A stretch of DNA of 9,818 nt from DATFXF01 sp035258565 (GTDB taxonomy: Bacteria > Acidobacteriota > Terriglobia > Acidiferrales > UBA7541). The first letter of the stretch is position 1, and the number at the start of each line of letters is the position of its first letter. Location of the stretch: assembly GCA_035258565.1 (NCBI GenBank), contig DATFXF010000230.1, positions 1 through 9,818 on the forward strand, given 5' to 3'. Positions 1 through 6,439 of the stretch are shown here, piece after piece. The notes beneath the pieces are model-generated. The model was not told where the DNA came from and searched no databases. It worked only from the letters and a program-made list of their open reading frames with translations. The position numbers and the translations under genes are program-made.

Positions 1-70
1 CGAGAAGCCTTGTTTCACCACTCGGGGAGCACGCGGCTACAGGAGGGCAGGGTCGCGACAATAGCCAGCA

Positions 71-98
71 CTTAGAAGGTGATTATTCATTTGACGCA
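71..98 (+). repeat. Inverted repeat, left copy, flanking decayed tnpB
   Basis: This 28-bp segment matches the reverse complement of 809-836 at 24 of 28 positions by eye. The inner 13 bp, TTCATTTGACGCA, are identical. The left copy covers the tnpB stop codon (83-85). Classical IS200/IS605 elements have subterminal hairpins rather than matching terminal inverted repeats, so the arrangement is unexpected. I see no clear target-site duplication outside the two copies. Confidence 0.75.
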
Positions 99-816
99 AG
101 CGAACTTGTCGCTGGCATCGCTGCCGCGACCTTGGTCCCAAGCCCGTTTGGCGCATCGCCTAGCGCCCGCGCGCGAATATTTCGCGCGGCGATGTGGTCC
201 GCGAGCCCAGCGTGCCCGCACGACCGGCAACAAAATTCCTTCTGGTTCTTTCGGTTTCCACGTTCCGTATGCCCGCAGGCCGGGCAGGTCTGGCTGGTGT
301 GAGCGGGATCAACCAGCTGGACCGGGATACCCGCCCGTGCCGCCTTGTAGGATAAGAACAACCGCAGCTGCCCAAACGCCCAGTTCGCCAGTCGTGCCCG
401 CTGTCGGCGGGGAGCGGTGATTCTCTGGCGGATCCCCCTCAGCTTTTCTAGGGCGATGCCACAAGGTGCCTGAGCGCCTTCGACACGACCGCTTTCGAAA
501 TCTGGCGGTTTACATCGCGCTGGTAGCGCGCCTGTTTCCCCACCAGCCAACGCAATTTGCGCCGCCCTGCCCGTGACTGTTTGGCCTGCAGCCGAGGAGG
601 CCACCTTGCGGATGGCCACCAGGGCGGCGGCGGCTGAGAGTTGGAACTTCCCCGCAGCTCCCCGTAGGTACGCCGCTGAAGGGGCAACCAGTGCCACAAT
701 CCTTCCCGGAAAGCAATAGCGGACAACCAATTGCAGGCGGCGTTGAACCGCTCCACATAGGCGAGCAGTCCAGCCCGCTCCTTCGGAAACAGCCGGATTG
801 TCTCAACGTGCGTCAA
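83..816 (-). pseudogene. tnpB: Decayed tnpB (IS200/IS605-type RNA-guided nuclease), internal deletion and frameshifts
   Basis: Two reading frames on the minus strand must be joined to recover a TnpB. The N-terminus begins at TTG 816 (MTHVETIRLF, then a FNAACNWLSAIAF helix). The match moves to a second frame near 650 (GKFQLSAAAALVAIRKVASSA), returns to the first frame near 600 (GRRKLRWLVGKQARYQRDVN then RQISKAVVSKALR), and moves again near 465 to GIALEKLRGIRQRIT, which runs to the TAA at 83-85. The last part keeps the RuvC-II glutamate (EKL, about 446-448), the zinc finger CPACGH...CRSCGH (about 218-286) and the final RuvC aspartate in ADHIAARNI (about 197-199). Intact TnpB proteins are near 400 residues; here about 245 remain. 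The missing middle normally carries the RuvC-I aspartate, so any product should lack nuclease activity. No tnpA is seen. Family assignment is firm; the exact shift points are approximate. Confidence 0.9.
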
Positions 817-836
817 ATGAAAAATCTCCGCCTAAG
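809..836 (-). repeat. Inverted repeat, right copy, flanking decayed tnpB
   Basis: Reverse-complement partner of 71-98 (24 of 28 matching, with a perfect 13-bp inner core at 809-821). This copy covers the first codons of tnpB, including the TTG start at 814-816. The two copies therefore bracket the whole remnant gene. Confidence 0.75.
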
Positions 837-877
837 TTAGCATTGGCCTCGGCAGGTGTCCAGCCGCTCGGGGCGCG

Positions 878-906
878 TTGACACCCGCATCCGCACGCCG
901 TACCCT
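878..906 (+). promoter_or_regulatory. Sigma70-like promoter for xdhC
   Basis: A perfect -35 TTGACA (878-883) is followed after 17 bp by TACCCT (901-906), a 3-of-6 match to the -10. Transcription would begin near 913, at or inside the GAGGAGGAG ribosome binding site (912-920) of the GTG start at 928, giving a very short leader. The weak -10 keeps confidence moderate. Confidence 0.45.
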
Positions 907-927
907 AGCTTGAGGAGGAGTATTCCC

Positions 928-1752
928 GTGGACCTCTTCGAGGAGATTGTGCGTTTGCGCCGCGAAGGCAAGCGCGCCGCGCTCGCCACCATCGTGCACA
1001 CGAACGGCTCCATCCCCAGCTATGAAAGCTCGCGAATGCTGGTACGCGAGGACGGCTCGATGGTGGGCACGGTGGGCGGCGGCTGCGTCGAAGCCGAGGT
1101 TTGGGCTGCGGCAAAAGAGGTCATCCGCGCCGAAGCACCGCGCAAGATGACTTTCAACCTGAACAAAGAGGCAGACTATGATAGCGGCCTGATCTGTGGC
1201 GGCACGCTGGAAATTTTCGTGGAGCCCATTCTGCCGCAGCCGATGCTGTACATCTTCGGCGGCGGGCATGTCTCGATGGCGCTAGCGCAGGCGGCACACA
1301 CGGCGGGCTTCGCCGTTGGCGTGGTGGACGACCGCGAATCGTTCGCCAACGCCGAGCGCTTTCCAATGGCGCGAGAAATTCATACAAGCTACGAGGACGC
1401 TTTTGGTAAGCTTAGGCCCAACGCCTCCGCTTATCTGGTGATCGTGACGCGCGGGCATCGTGACGATATGCGCGTGCTCGCCTGGGCTGTGGGCACGCAG
1501 GCGCGCTATATCGGCATGATCGGCAGCAAGCGCAAGGTGCTCTCGGTTTACAAGGCGCTCGAGAAGGAAGGCATCCCCGCCGAGAAATTCGAGCGTGTCC
1601 ACGCCCCGGTAGGGCTGGAGATCGGCGCGCTCACTCCGGAGGAGATTGCCATCAGCATTGCCGCGGAGTTGATCGCCGTGCGCCGCAAGGCCACCGACCT
1701 GCCCCACAAGAGCGTTTCGCTCGCGAAGGCGGGCCCCACCCCGGCCAAGTGA
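928..1752 (+). CDS. xdhC: XdhC-family molybdenum hydroxylase maturation protein
   Basis: 274 residues from the GTG at 928, chosen because GAGGAGGAG (912-920) lies 7 bp upstream. An in-frame GTG at 856 lacks such a site and precedes the likely promoter. The N-terminal XdhC/CoxI domain shows ALATIVHTNGSIP (18-30), the VGGGCVE motif (49-55, Cys53) and LICGGTLEIFVEP (88-100, Cys90). The C-terminal XdhC_C Rossmann domain begins LYIFGGGHVSMALA (107-120), with VVDDRE (132-137) and YIGMIGSKRK (194-203). Known family members bind molybdenum cofactor and aid its sulfuration and insertion into xanthine dehydrogenase or CO dehydrogenase-type enzymes in the cytoplasm. It overlaps the next gene by 4 bp (GTGA), so coupled translation is likely. 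No hydroxylase structural genes lie in the window, so the target enzyme is unknown. Confidence 0.93.
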   Translation: MDLFEEIVRLRREGKRAALATIVHTNGSIPSYESSRMLVREDGSMVGTVGGGCVEAEVWAAAKEVIRAEAPRKMTFNLNKEADYDSGLICGGTLEIFVEPILPQPMLYIFGGGHVSMALAQAAHTAGFAVGVVDDRESFANAERFPMAREIHTSYEDAFGKLRPNASAYLVIVTRGHRDDMRVLAWAVGTQARYIGMIGSKRKVLSVYKALEKEGIPAEKFERVHAPVGLEIGALTPEEIAISIAAELIAVRRKATDLPHKSVSLAKAGPTPAK

Positions 1753-2348
1753 GGGACGGCGTGCTCGCCGCTGTCATCCTGGCCGCCGGCGAATCCAGAC
1801 GCATGGGTTCGCCTAAGGCGCTGCTCACCTACGAGGGCCGACCGTTCCTCGAACACCTGCTCGAGGTCACGCGCCATCCGAAGGTCGGCCTGACCCGCGT
1901 CGTGCTAGGGGCCAATGCTGAGGAGATCGGAAAGCACTTCCAGCTCGATTCGGCAACCTTGGTGGTAAACCCGGAGTGGGAGCGGGGCCAGCTCTCGTCC
2001 CTGCAAGCCGCAGTGCGCAGCTTACCTGACGGGGGCACCGATGGAATCCTGCTCTGCCTGGTGGACCATCCGCTGGTCACCCCAACCCTTGTGGGTGAAC
2101 TCGTTGAGAAATTCTATAGCTCGGGCAAGCTCATCGTCCTGCCCACGTTTGAGGCCAGACGGGGCCACCCGGTCATCATTTCGAGCAGGCTCTATCAGGA
2201 ATTGCTCGACGCGCCGCGCGAGACTGGCGCCCGCAGCGTTGTCTGGGCTCACTCCCAGGAAGTTCTTGAAGTCCCCACCTCTGAGCAGGGCGTGGTCCTC
2301 AACTTGAACGACCCGGATGCGCTCCGCAAAGCGCTGGGCAAGCCCTAG
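1749..2348 (+). CDS. MobA-like nucleotidyltransferase, probable molybdenum cofactor cytidylyltransferase
   Basis: 199 residues if it starts at the GTG at 1749, which overlaps the xdhC stop. A GTG at 1761 with GAGGG (1751-1755) 5 bp upstream is an alternative that drops four residues. The NTP-transferase signature LAAGESRRMGSPK spans 11-23. Further family features are VVNPEWERGQLSSLQAA (72-88), LVDHPLVTP (104-112, with Asp106 probably binding metal), RRGHPVIIS (137-145) and the late NLNDPDAL (185-192). Members next to xdhC are usually MocA, which joins CMP to molybdopterin to form the dinucleotide cofactor of xanthine-oxidase-type enzymes; MobA (GTP) is less likely in this context. That choice rests on the neighbour, not on a diagnostic residue I can prove. 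The stop codon overlaps the stop of the convergent NifU-like gene. Confidence 0.85.
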   Translation: MRDGVLAAVILAAGESRRMGSPKALLTYEGRPFLEHLLEVTRHPKVGLTRVVLGANAEEIGKHFQLDSATLVVNPEWERGQLSSLQAAVRSLPDGGTDGILLCLVDHPLVTPTLVGELVEKFYSSGKLIVLPTFEARRGHPVIISSRLYQELLDAPRETGARSVVWAHSQEVLEVPTSEQGVVLNLNDPDALRKALGKP

Positions 2349-2701
2349 CCGAGCTCTAGGAGCACGGCTTCGAGTGCGTCGCAAGCGAGCTGGCTGCCGT
2401 GCAGGGTCGCTGGTGGGAGCCCGCCGAGCGTTTCGGAGAGCTGTTGGTAGGTGACGCGGCGGGCTTCTTCAAGGGCCTTGCCACAAATCATTTCCGTGAG
2501 CACCGAGCCGCAGGCAATTGCGGTGACGCAGCCGCGTGTCCTGAAGCGCGCCTCGGCGATGCGGCCCGCCTCGATGCGCACCGCGAGCTGCATGATGTCG
2601 CCGCAGGCGGGATTGGTGACCTCGACGGTGGCCGTGGCGTTGGGGAGCTCGCCTGCGTTGCGCGGGTTCTTGAAATGCTCGAGCACCGCCGCGCTGTACA
2701 T
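2345..2701 (-). CDS. NifU/IscU-like iron-sulfur scaffold, variant third ligand site
   Basis: 118 residues from ATG 2701; a GTG at 2707 would add two residues, but family proteins usually begin MYS..VLEHF as here. Length matches the stand-alone NifU_N/IscU fold. Seen: HFKNPRNAGEL (9-19), NPACGD (30-35, Cys33 and Asp35), GCVTAIACGS (57-66, Cys58 and Cys64) and a late LHGSQLACDAL (100-110). IscU has Cys37, Asp39, Cys63 and a His-Cys pair near 105-106; here the His is kept (101) but the Cys is Gly (102), while an extra Cys appears at 107. Fe-S scaffold or carrier function is inferred from the family; cluster assembly by the standard IscU chemistry may differ. No cysteine desulfurase or other Fe-S genes are next to it. 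It converges on the upstream nucleotidyltransferase gene with overlapping stop codons. A weak ribosome binding site precedes the start. Confidence 0.88.
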   Translation of the reverse strand: MYSAAVLEHFKNPRNAGELPNATATVEVTNPACGDIMQLAVRIEAGRIAEARFRTRGCVTAIACGSVLTEMICGKALEEARRVTYQQLSETLGGLPPATLHGSQLACDALEAVLLELG

Positions 2702-2857
2702 GCCCACGAGTATCCCAGAGCCTTATGGGTGCAGCAAGCATCGACTCTAAAGGGTGGTGCTTGAAGTAGGCCTCGAGCGTTTTCGGTTCACTTTTGTCGT
2801 TTACCTGCGTGGAATGCGAGACGTGAGTTCACCTCACCACCTGAGGGAGTTCTGGCC

Positions 2858-3313
2858 ATGATCTCGGTTGTCGCCGCGCTCATCGAGCACGACGGACGCC
2901 TGCTGATTTGCCAGCGCCGCCGCAGCGGCAATTTTCCACTCCAGTGGGAATTCCCAGGAGGCAAGGTGCAGCGAGGGGAATCGCCGGCGGAAGCGTTAGC
3001 CAGGGAACTCTCCGAAGAGCTCGGCGTCGACCGACCGGGCATCACCATCGGAGTGGAGCTCTACCGCACGCGGCACCATTACGCCAAGCACTCGGACGAG
3101 CTCGAGCTCACCTTTTTCGCCGTCAGCCTCGATCCACGGTGGGTCCGCAACCTCGCCTTCGAACGCATCGCATGGGCCGAGCCGGCAACCCTGCCGCAGT
3201 ACGACTTCTTGCCGGCCGACGGTGAACTTGTCGGCCTTCTTGCGAGCGGCATTCTGCGTCCGCCCGGGACCAGAAACGAAATCGCAGGTCGCACGGAGCC
3301 ATCGAATCGGTAG
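2858..3313 (+). CDS. MutT-like Nudix hydrolase (probable 8-oxo-dGTP diphosphatase)
   Basis: 151 residues; GAGGGAG (2843-2849) lies 8 bp before the ATG. The complete Nudix box GX5EX7REUXEEXGU spans residues 35-57, with the metal-binding REL.EELG core at 49-56. The N-terminal half (VVAALIEHDGRLLICQRR, then FPLQWEFPGGKV) is typical of MutT, which hydrolyses oxidised guanine nucleotides to monophosphates and so limits mutation. The ELELTFFAV strand (76-84) and the WAEPATLPQYDFLPAD segment (106-121) also fit MutT/NudG-type proteins. About 20 low-complexity residues extend beyond the usual end. Other Nudix substrates, such as CTP or 5-methyl-dCTP, cannot be excluded. It stands alone, with 70 bp before the next operon; I found no convincing promoter in the 156 bp upstream. 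Confidence 0.87.
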   Translation: MISVVAALIEHDGRLLICQRRRSGNFPLQWEFPGGKVQRGESPAEALARELSEELGVDRPGITIGVELYRTRHHYAKHSDELELTFFAVSLDPRWVRNLAFERIAWAEPATLPQYDFLPADGELVGLLASGILRPPGTRNEIAGRTEPSNR

Positions 3314-3331
3314 CTGCGGCGCAGAGCAGTG

Positions 3332-3340
3332 TGCTATATT
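3332..3340 (+). promoter_or_regulatory. Extended -10 promoter for the E1 alpha/beta operon
   Basis: TGCTATATT (3332-3340) is an extended -10 element (TGn plus TATATT). No convincing -35 lies 17 bp upstream, which extended -10 promoters tolerate. A start near 3347 would give a leader of about 37 nt before the ATG at 3384. Confidence 0.5.
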
Positions 3341-3383
3341 TAAGGGTTGAGCCTATTTTGGGAATTTTGCCTGAGGAGAGTCG

Positions 3384-4442
3384 ATGCCAACGAAGGGGAA
3401 TCGGGCCAGCGCGTCACGCAGTTCCGCCCTCGCCGAGCCCGAAACCGTATCATCCCGAGCGGCTGCTCGAGAGCAAGGGCCGTATTCCCGCGAGTTGCTG
3501 CTCGGGCTCTACCGCATGCTGGTGAAGTGTCGGATGTGCGATGAAAAGGCGCGCATCCTGTTCCGCCAAGGCAAGTATGGGGGCAACTTTTACTCCGGCG
3601 TGGGCCAGGAAGCCACCGAAGTGGGTGCCGCCTTCAGCCTTCGCGAGGACGACTGGATTGCTCCGTCGCACCGCGACTGGACCTCGAACATCATCAAGGG
3701 GGCACCGCTGAAATTCTGCTTTGCGCAGCTCTTCGCCAAGGTCAGCAGCCCCGACCGCGGCCGCTCCTCCCCCGCCCACATGGGCTACCCCCCGCTCAAC
3801 ATCATCACCCCGGCCAGCACCATCGTTGCCCAGTTGACCATCGGCACGGGCGTAGCGCTCGGACTCAAGAAGCTCAAGAAGGACAGCGTGGTGATGGCGT
3901 TTTTTGGGGATGGCGCGACCAGCATCGGAGGCTTTCATGAAGCGCTGAACTTCGCCGGCGTGCATCGCCTGCCCATCGTGTACGTCTGCCAGAACAATCT
4001 CTGGGCGGAATCGGTGCCGCTGCGGCTGCAGACCGCTCTCAAGGACCTCGCCGATCGCGCCAAGGCCTACGGCTACCCGGGTGTCTCGGTGGATGGCAAC
4101 GACGTGCTGGCGGTGTACGACGCGACCTCGAAGGCCATCGTGCGCGCTCGCTCGGGCGAAGGGGCCACGATGATCGAGTGCAAGACATATCGCTGGTACG
4201 GCCACTCCGAGATTGACCCTGCCAAGTACCGCTTGAAGGAAGAGGTAGAGTTCTGGAAAAAGAAGGATCCCATTCCGCGCTTCGAGAAATACCTGACCGA
4301 GCGGAAACTCTTGACCGAAGAGTTAAAGAAGGAAATTGCCGCAGAGATCACCGCGGAAATCAACGAAGCCGTGGAATTCGCCGACCAAAGCCCCTACCCC
4401 CAGCCGGAAGAAGCCCTCCAACACGTCTGGGCAGAAACCTAA
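3384..4442 (+). CDS. 2-oxo acid dehydrogenase E1 component, alpha subunit
   Basis: 352 residues; GAGGAG (3373-3378) lies 5 bp before the ATG. After a polar, probably disordered N-terminus (1-32) come the family segments YGGNFYSGVGQEATEVGAA (65-83), APSHRDWTSNIIKG (93-106), the thiamine-diphosphate motif from GDG (175-177) to QNN (203-205), VDGNDVLAVY (236-245) and the loop YRWYGHSEIDPAKYR (269-283). The alpha subunit binds thiamine diphosphate and, with the beta subunit, decarboxylates a 2-oxo acid and passes the acyl group to E2 lipoyl domains. Length and motifs fit pyruvate, branched-chain and acetoin dehydrogenases. The beta partner resembles the branched-chain type, but substrate cannot be fixed from sequence alone. 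The beta gene follows after 18 bp. E2 and E3 are absent here, so they must be supplied from elsewhere or lie outside the window. Confidence 0.92.
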   Translation: MPTKGNRASASRSSALAEPETVSSRAAAREQGPYSRELLLGLYRMLVKCRMCDEKARILFRQGKYGGNFYSGVGQEATEVGAAFSLREDDWIAPSHRDWTSNIIKGAPLKFCFAQLFAKVSSPDRGRSSPAHMGYPPLNIITPASTIVAQLTIGTGVALGLKKLKKDSVVMAFFGDGATSIGGFHEALNFAGVHRLPIVYVCQNNLWAESVPLRLQTALKDLADRAKAYGYPGVSVDGNDVLAVYDATSKAIVRARSGEGATMIECKTYRWYGHSEIDPAKYRLKEEVEFWKKKDPIPRFEKYLTERKLLTEELKKEIAAEITAEINEAVEFADQSPYPQPEEALQHVWAET

Positions 4443-4460
4443 AGGAGAGAGAAGCGAAGC

Positions 4461-5447
4461 ATGGGGCGGACGCTTGCGTTTATTGAAGCCATCACCGAGG
4501 CGCTCGGCCAAGAGATGGAGCGAGACGACCGCGTTTTCCTCCTCGGAGAGGACATTGGCCTATCGGGCGGCGTGTTCAAGGCCACCGCTGGGCTGCTCGA
4601 CAAATTCGGCGAGGAGCGCGTACTCGACACACCGCTCGCCGAAGGCATCATCATCGCCGCGGCCATCGGCTCCTCGATGGTGGGCTTCCGGCCCGTCCCC
4701 GAGATTCAGTTTACCGACTTCATCACCGTGGCCATGGATCAGCTGGTACAAAACGCCTCGAAGCTCCGCTACCGCAGCGCGGGCGGCTACAGTTGCCCGA
4801 TCACGGTGCGGATCTGTTGCGGCGGTGGCGTAGGAGGCGGACTCTACCACTCACAGGAGAACGCGGCCTGGTTCGTGCACGAGCCGGGGCTCAAAGTCGT
4901 GATGCCCTCGACGCCCTACGACGCCAAAGGCATGCTGCTGGCGGCCATCCGCGACCCAAATCCAGTGCTCTTCTTTGAACACAAGAAACTCTACCGCACG
5001 ATCAAGGGCGAAGTGCCCGAGGATGATTACACAGTGCCCATCGGCCCAGCGGCCATCCGGCGCGAAGGCAAGGATATGACCGTGCTGACCTACGGCTTCA
5101 TGACACACGTCACGCTCGAGGCCGCTGCGGCGATTTCGAAGCGCGGCGTTGAGGCCGAAGTGGTAGACGTGCGCACACTCAACCCGCTCGACAAGGAGAC
5201 CATTCTCAGCTCGGTGAAGAAGACCAGCAAGTGCCTTATCGTCCAGGAAGACAAGCGCACGATGGGCATCGGCGCTGAGCTCGCCGCGATTGTCAGCGAA
5301 GAGGCGTTCGATCACCTCGATGGCCCAATCGTGCGCGTCACCGGCCCGGACATTCCCCCCATTCCGTTCAGCCCACCGCTTGAGAAATTCTTCCTAGTCG
5401 ATACCGAGAAGGTCCTCGCGGCCATGGAGAAGCTGGCCGCGTACTGA
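4461..5447 (+). CDS. 2-oxo acid dehydrogenase E1 component, beta subunit
   Basis: 328 residues, normal length. AAAGGAGAG (4441-4449) sits 11 bp upstream of the ATG and overlaps the stop of the alpha gene, so the two are co-transcribed. Seen: GEDIGLSGGVFKATAGL (29-45), RVLDTPLAE (53-61, with Glu61 expected to activate the thiamine aminopyrimidine), PEIQFTDFI (80-88), GGGVGGGLYHSQE (121-133), PGLKVVMPSTPYDAKGMLLAAI (142-163), KLYR and VDVRTLNPLD. These form the pyrimidine-binding (Transket_pyr) domain and the C-terminal transketolase domain. The GGVF+AT.GL, EIQF.DF and YHSQ blocks are most like the branched-chain (2-oxoisovalerate) type, although pyruvate and acetoin enzymes share most of them. 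It forms a cytoplasmic alpha2beta2 E1 with the upstream product. Confidence 0.92.
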   Translation: MGRTLAFIEAITEALGQEMERDDRVFLLGEDIGLSGGVFKATAGLLDKFGEERVLDTPLAEGIIIAAAIGSSMVGFRPVPEIQFTDFITVAMDQLVQNASKLRYRSAGGYSCPITVRICCGGGVGGGLYHSQENAAWFVHEPGLKVVMPSTPYDAKGMLLAAIRDPNPVLFFEHKKLYRTIKGEVPEDDYTVPIGPAAIRREGKDMTVLTYGFMTHVTLEAAAAISKRGVEAEVVDVRTLNPLDKETILSSVKKTSKCLIVQEDKRTMGIGAELAAIVSEEAFDHLDGPIVRVTGPDIPPIPFSPPLEKFFLVDTEKVLAAMEKLAAY

Positions 5448-5529
5448 GCGGAGATCCCTTCCGCATGCCCCAAGCGGTTTGTGCCCTTCTCGGACGAAGA
5501 ACTCCTTCTCGTCGCTAGAAACCAAAGCG

Positions 5530-6261
5530 CTAGGTCAGCGTTCGGCCGCCGTCCACGACGATCACCTGGCCGGTGATGAATTCCGATTTCGCCAGGAAGG
5601 CCACCGCCCCGGCGATGTCTTCCGGCCGGCCCGTTCGCCCGAGAGGCGCGCGGCGAATGTAGTCCGCATCTGGGGATTCGCCAGAAAAGGAGATCGTCCC
5701 CGGTGCGACGCTATTCACCGTAATCTCGGGCGCCAGGGCGCGCGCCAAGCAGCGCGTGAGCATGATGACGCCTGCTTTCGAAACGCAATAGTGCGTGTAT
5801 TTCGGCCAGGCCAGCAGGCCACCGATGGAAGAGAGATTAATTATGCGGCCCCGGCCCTGGCGCTTCATCAGTGGCGCGACCGCCTGCGCGCAGAGGAACT
5901 GCGCTTTCAGATTCGTGTCCAGGATGGTGTCCCACTGCTGTTCGGTCAGCTCATCGAAGGGCGCCGGGAAAAACATCCCTGCATTGTTCACCAGGATGTC
6001 GAGCCGACCAAAGGCGCGCTCGACTTCAGCGAACATGCGGCGGACATGGTCCAGGCGCGCCACATCTGCTTGCCATGTGATCGCCCGCCGGCCCATCGCG
6101 CTGATTTCGCGGGCGACTTCCTCGGCCTCCGCCTTTGAGGCACGATAGTTCACCATAACCGCAGCTCCTTCGGCAGCCAGCCGCAGCGCGATACTGCGGC
6201 CAATCCGGCGCGCCGCACCGGTGACCAGTGCACTTTGCCCCTCGAACGGCAATGCCCGCAC
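5530..6261 (-). CDS. Short-chain dehydrogenase/reductase, pteridine reductase- or FabG-like
   Basis: 243 residues from the GTG at 6261. That start has GAGGAGGC (complement of 6267-6274) 5 bp upstream, and the domain begins directly after it; the open frame extends upstream to 6456, but without family similarity. Classical SDR layout: nucleotide-binding TGAARRIG (14-21), DV (66-67), NNAG (92-95), catalytic Ser144 or Ser145 (NLSSIGG), Tyr158 and Lys162 (YCVSK), PG at 187-188, and the terminal GQVIVVDGG. An Arg replaces the first Gly of TGxxxGxG (TGAARRIG), as in PTR1/FolM-type pteridine reductases that use NADPH, and the N33-Y-R region also fits NADPH binding. FabG-like acyl reductases remain possible. 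It converges on the E1 beta gene with 82 bp between, and is divergent from bshB1. Confidence 0.9.
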   Translation of the reverse strand: MRALPFEGQSALVTGAARRIGRSIALRLAAEGAAVMVNYRASKAEAEEVAREISAMGRRAITWQADVARLDHVRRMFAEVERAFGRLDILVNNAGMFFPAPFDELTEQQWDTILDTNLKAQFLCAQAVAPLMKRQGRGRIINLSSIGGLLAWPKYTHYCVSKAGVIMLTRCLARALAPEITVNSVAPGTISFSGESPDADYIRRAPLGRTGRPEDIAGAVAFLAKSEFITGQVIVVDGGRTLT

Positions 6262-6292
6262 TAAATGCCTCCTCGAGTGGAATGGACAGAGC

Positions 6293-6321
6293 AGTGTAGC
6301 GCGGCCGCCGCCGGCAATCGA
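6293..6321 (-). promoter_or_regulatory. Possible promoter for the short-chain dehydrogenase
   Basis: On the minus strand, TACACT (complement of 6293-6298) is a good -10. A 17-bp spacer puts a weak TCGATT (complement of 6316-6321) at -35. Transcription would start near 6286, about 25 nt before the GTG. It abuts the bshB1 promoter on the other strand. Confidence 0.35.
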
Positions 6322-6325
6322 GCCT

Positions 6326-6354
6326 TTGACGCAGCCAGCCGCGCCCCCTAGAAT
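6326..6354 (+). promoter_or_regulatory. Sigma70-like promoter for bshB1
   Basis: TTGACG (6326-6331), 17-bp spacer, TAGAAT (6349-6354): each hexamer matches consensus at 5 of 6 positions. Transcription should begin near 6361, leaving a leader of about 95 nt that carries the dyad described separately. Confidence 0.65.
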
Positions 6355-6373
6355 CCGTCCTGGCGCGCGCTCA

Positions 6374-6439
6374 GGTGGCACCTCGGTGCCACCAAGCGGG
6401 AAGGCCAGCCCTCGACCTGGGCCAAGGCCGGCACCGAGG
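6374..6439 (+). promoter_or_regulatory. Structured 5' leader of bshB1 with alternative pairing
   Basis: A perfect 20-bp dyad lies at 6374-6393 (GGTGGCACC, TC, GGTGCCACC). Its middle and 3' part, CCTCGGTGCC (6381-6390), is also perfectly complementary over 10 nt to GGCACCGAGG at 6430-6439, which ends 7 nt before the GGAG ribosome binding site (6447-6450). The two pairings cannot form together. A smaller hairpin (GGCCAG 6403-6408 with CTGGGCC 6417-6423, one bulged G) fits inside the long-range pairing. This could be a regulatory RNA switch, or the dyad could be a repressor operator; GC-rich sequence also produces such matches by chance. It matches no riboswitch class I recognise. Confidence 0.45.

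Noticed and set aside
79..420. Plus-strand open frame over the tnpB remnant
   Set aside because: It reads antisense through the zinc-finger and RuvC-III region of tnpB and has no ribosome binding site or motif.
57..842. Target-site duplication around the tnpB inverted repeats
   Set aside because: The flanks share only short words such as AGCA at unequal offsets, which is not above chance.
2708..2857. Divergent promoters between the NifU-like and MutT-like genes
   Set aside because: I found TTGAAG and a few A/T-rich hexamers, but no pair with 16-18 bp spacing, so no promoter is claimed.
3450..4205. A 251-codon open frame on the minus strand opposite the E1 alpha gene
   Set aside because: It mirrors the high third-position GC of a strongly supported gene, has no recognisable motif or ribosome binding site, and its product is low-complexity Arg/Ala/Gly/His-rich.
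5448..5464. Hairpin GCGGA/TCCGC after the E1 beta stop as a terminator
   Set aside because: The stem is only 5 bp and no T run follows, so it is not convincing as an intrinsic terminator.
5479..6138. A 219-codon plus-strand open frame opposite the short-chain dehydrogenase
   Set aside because: The minus-strand gene has all SDR motifs; the plus-strand product resembles nothing and is a shadow frame.
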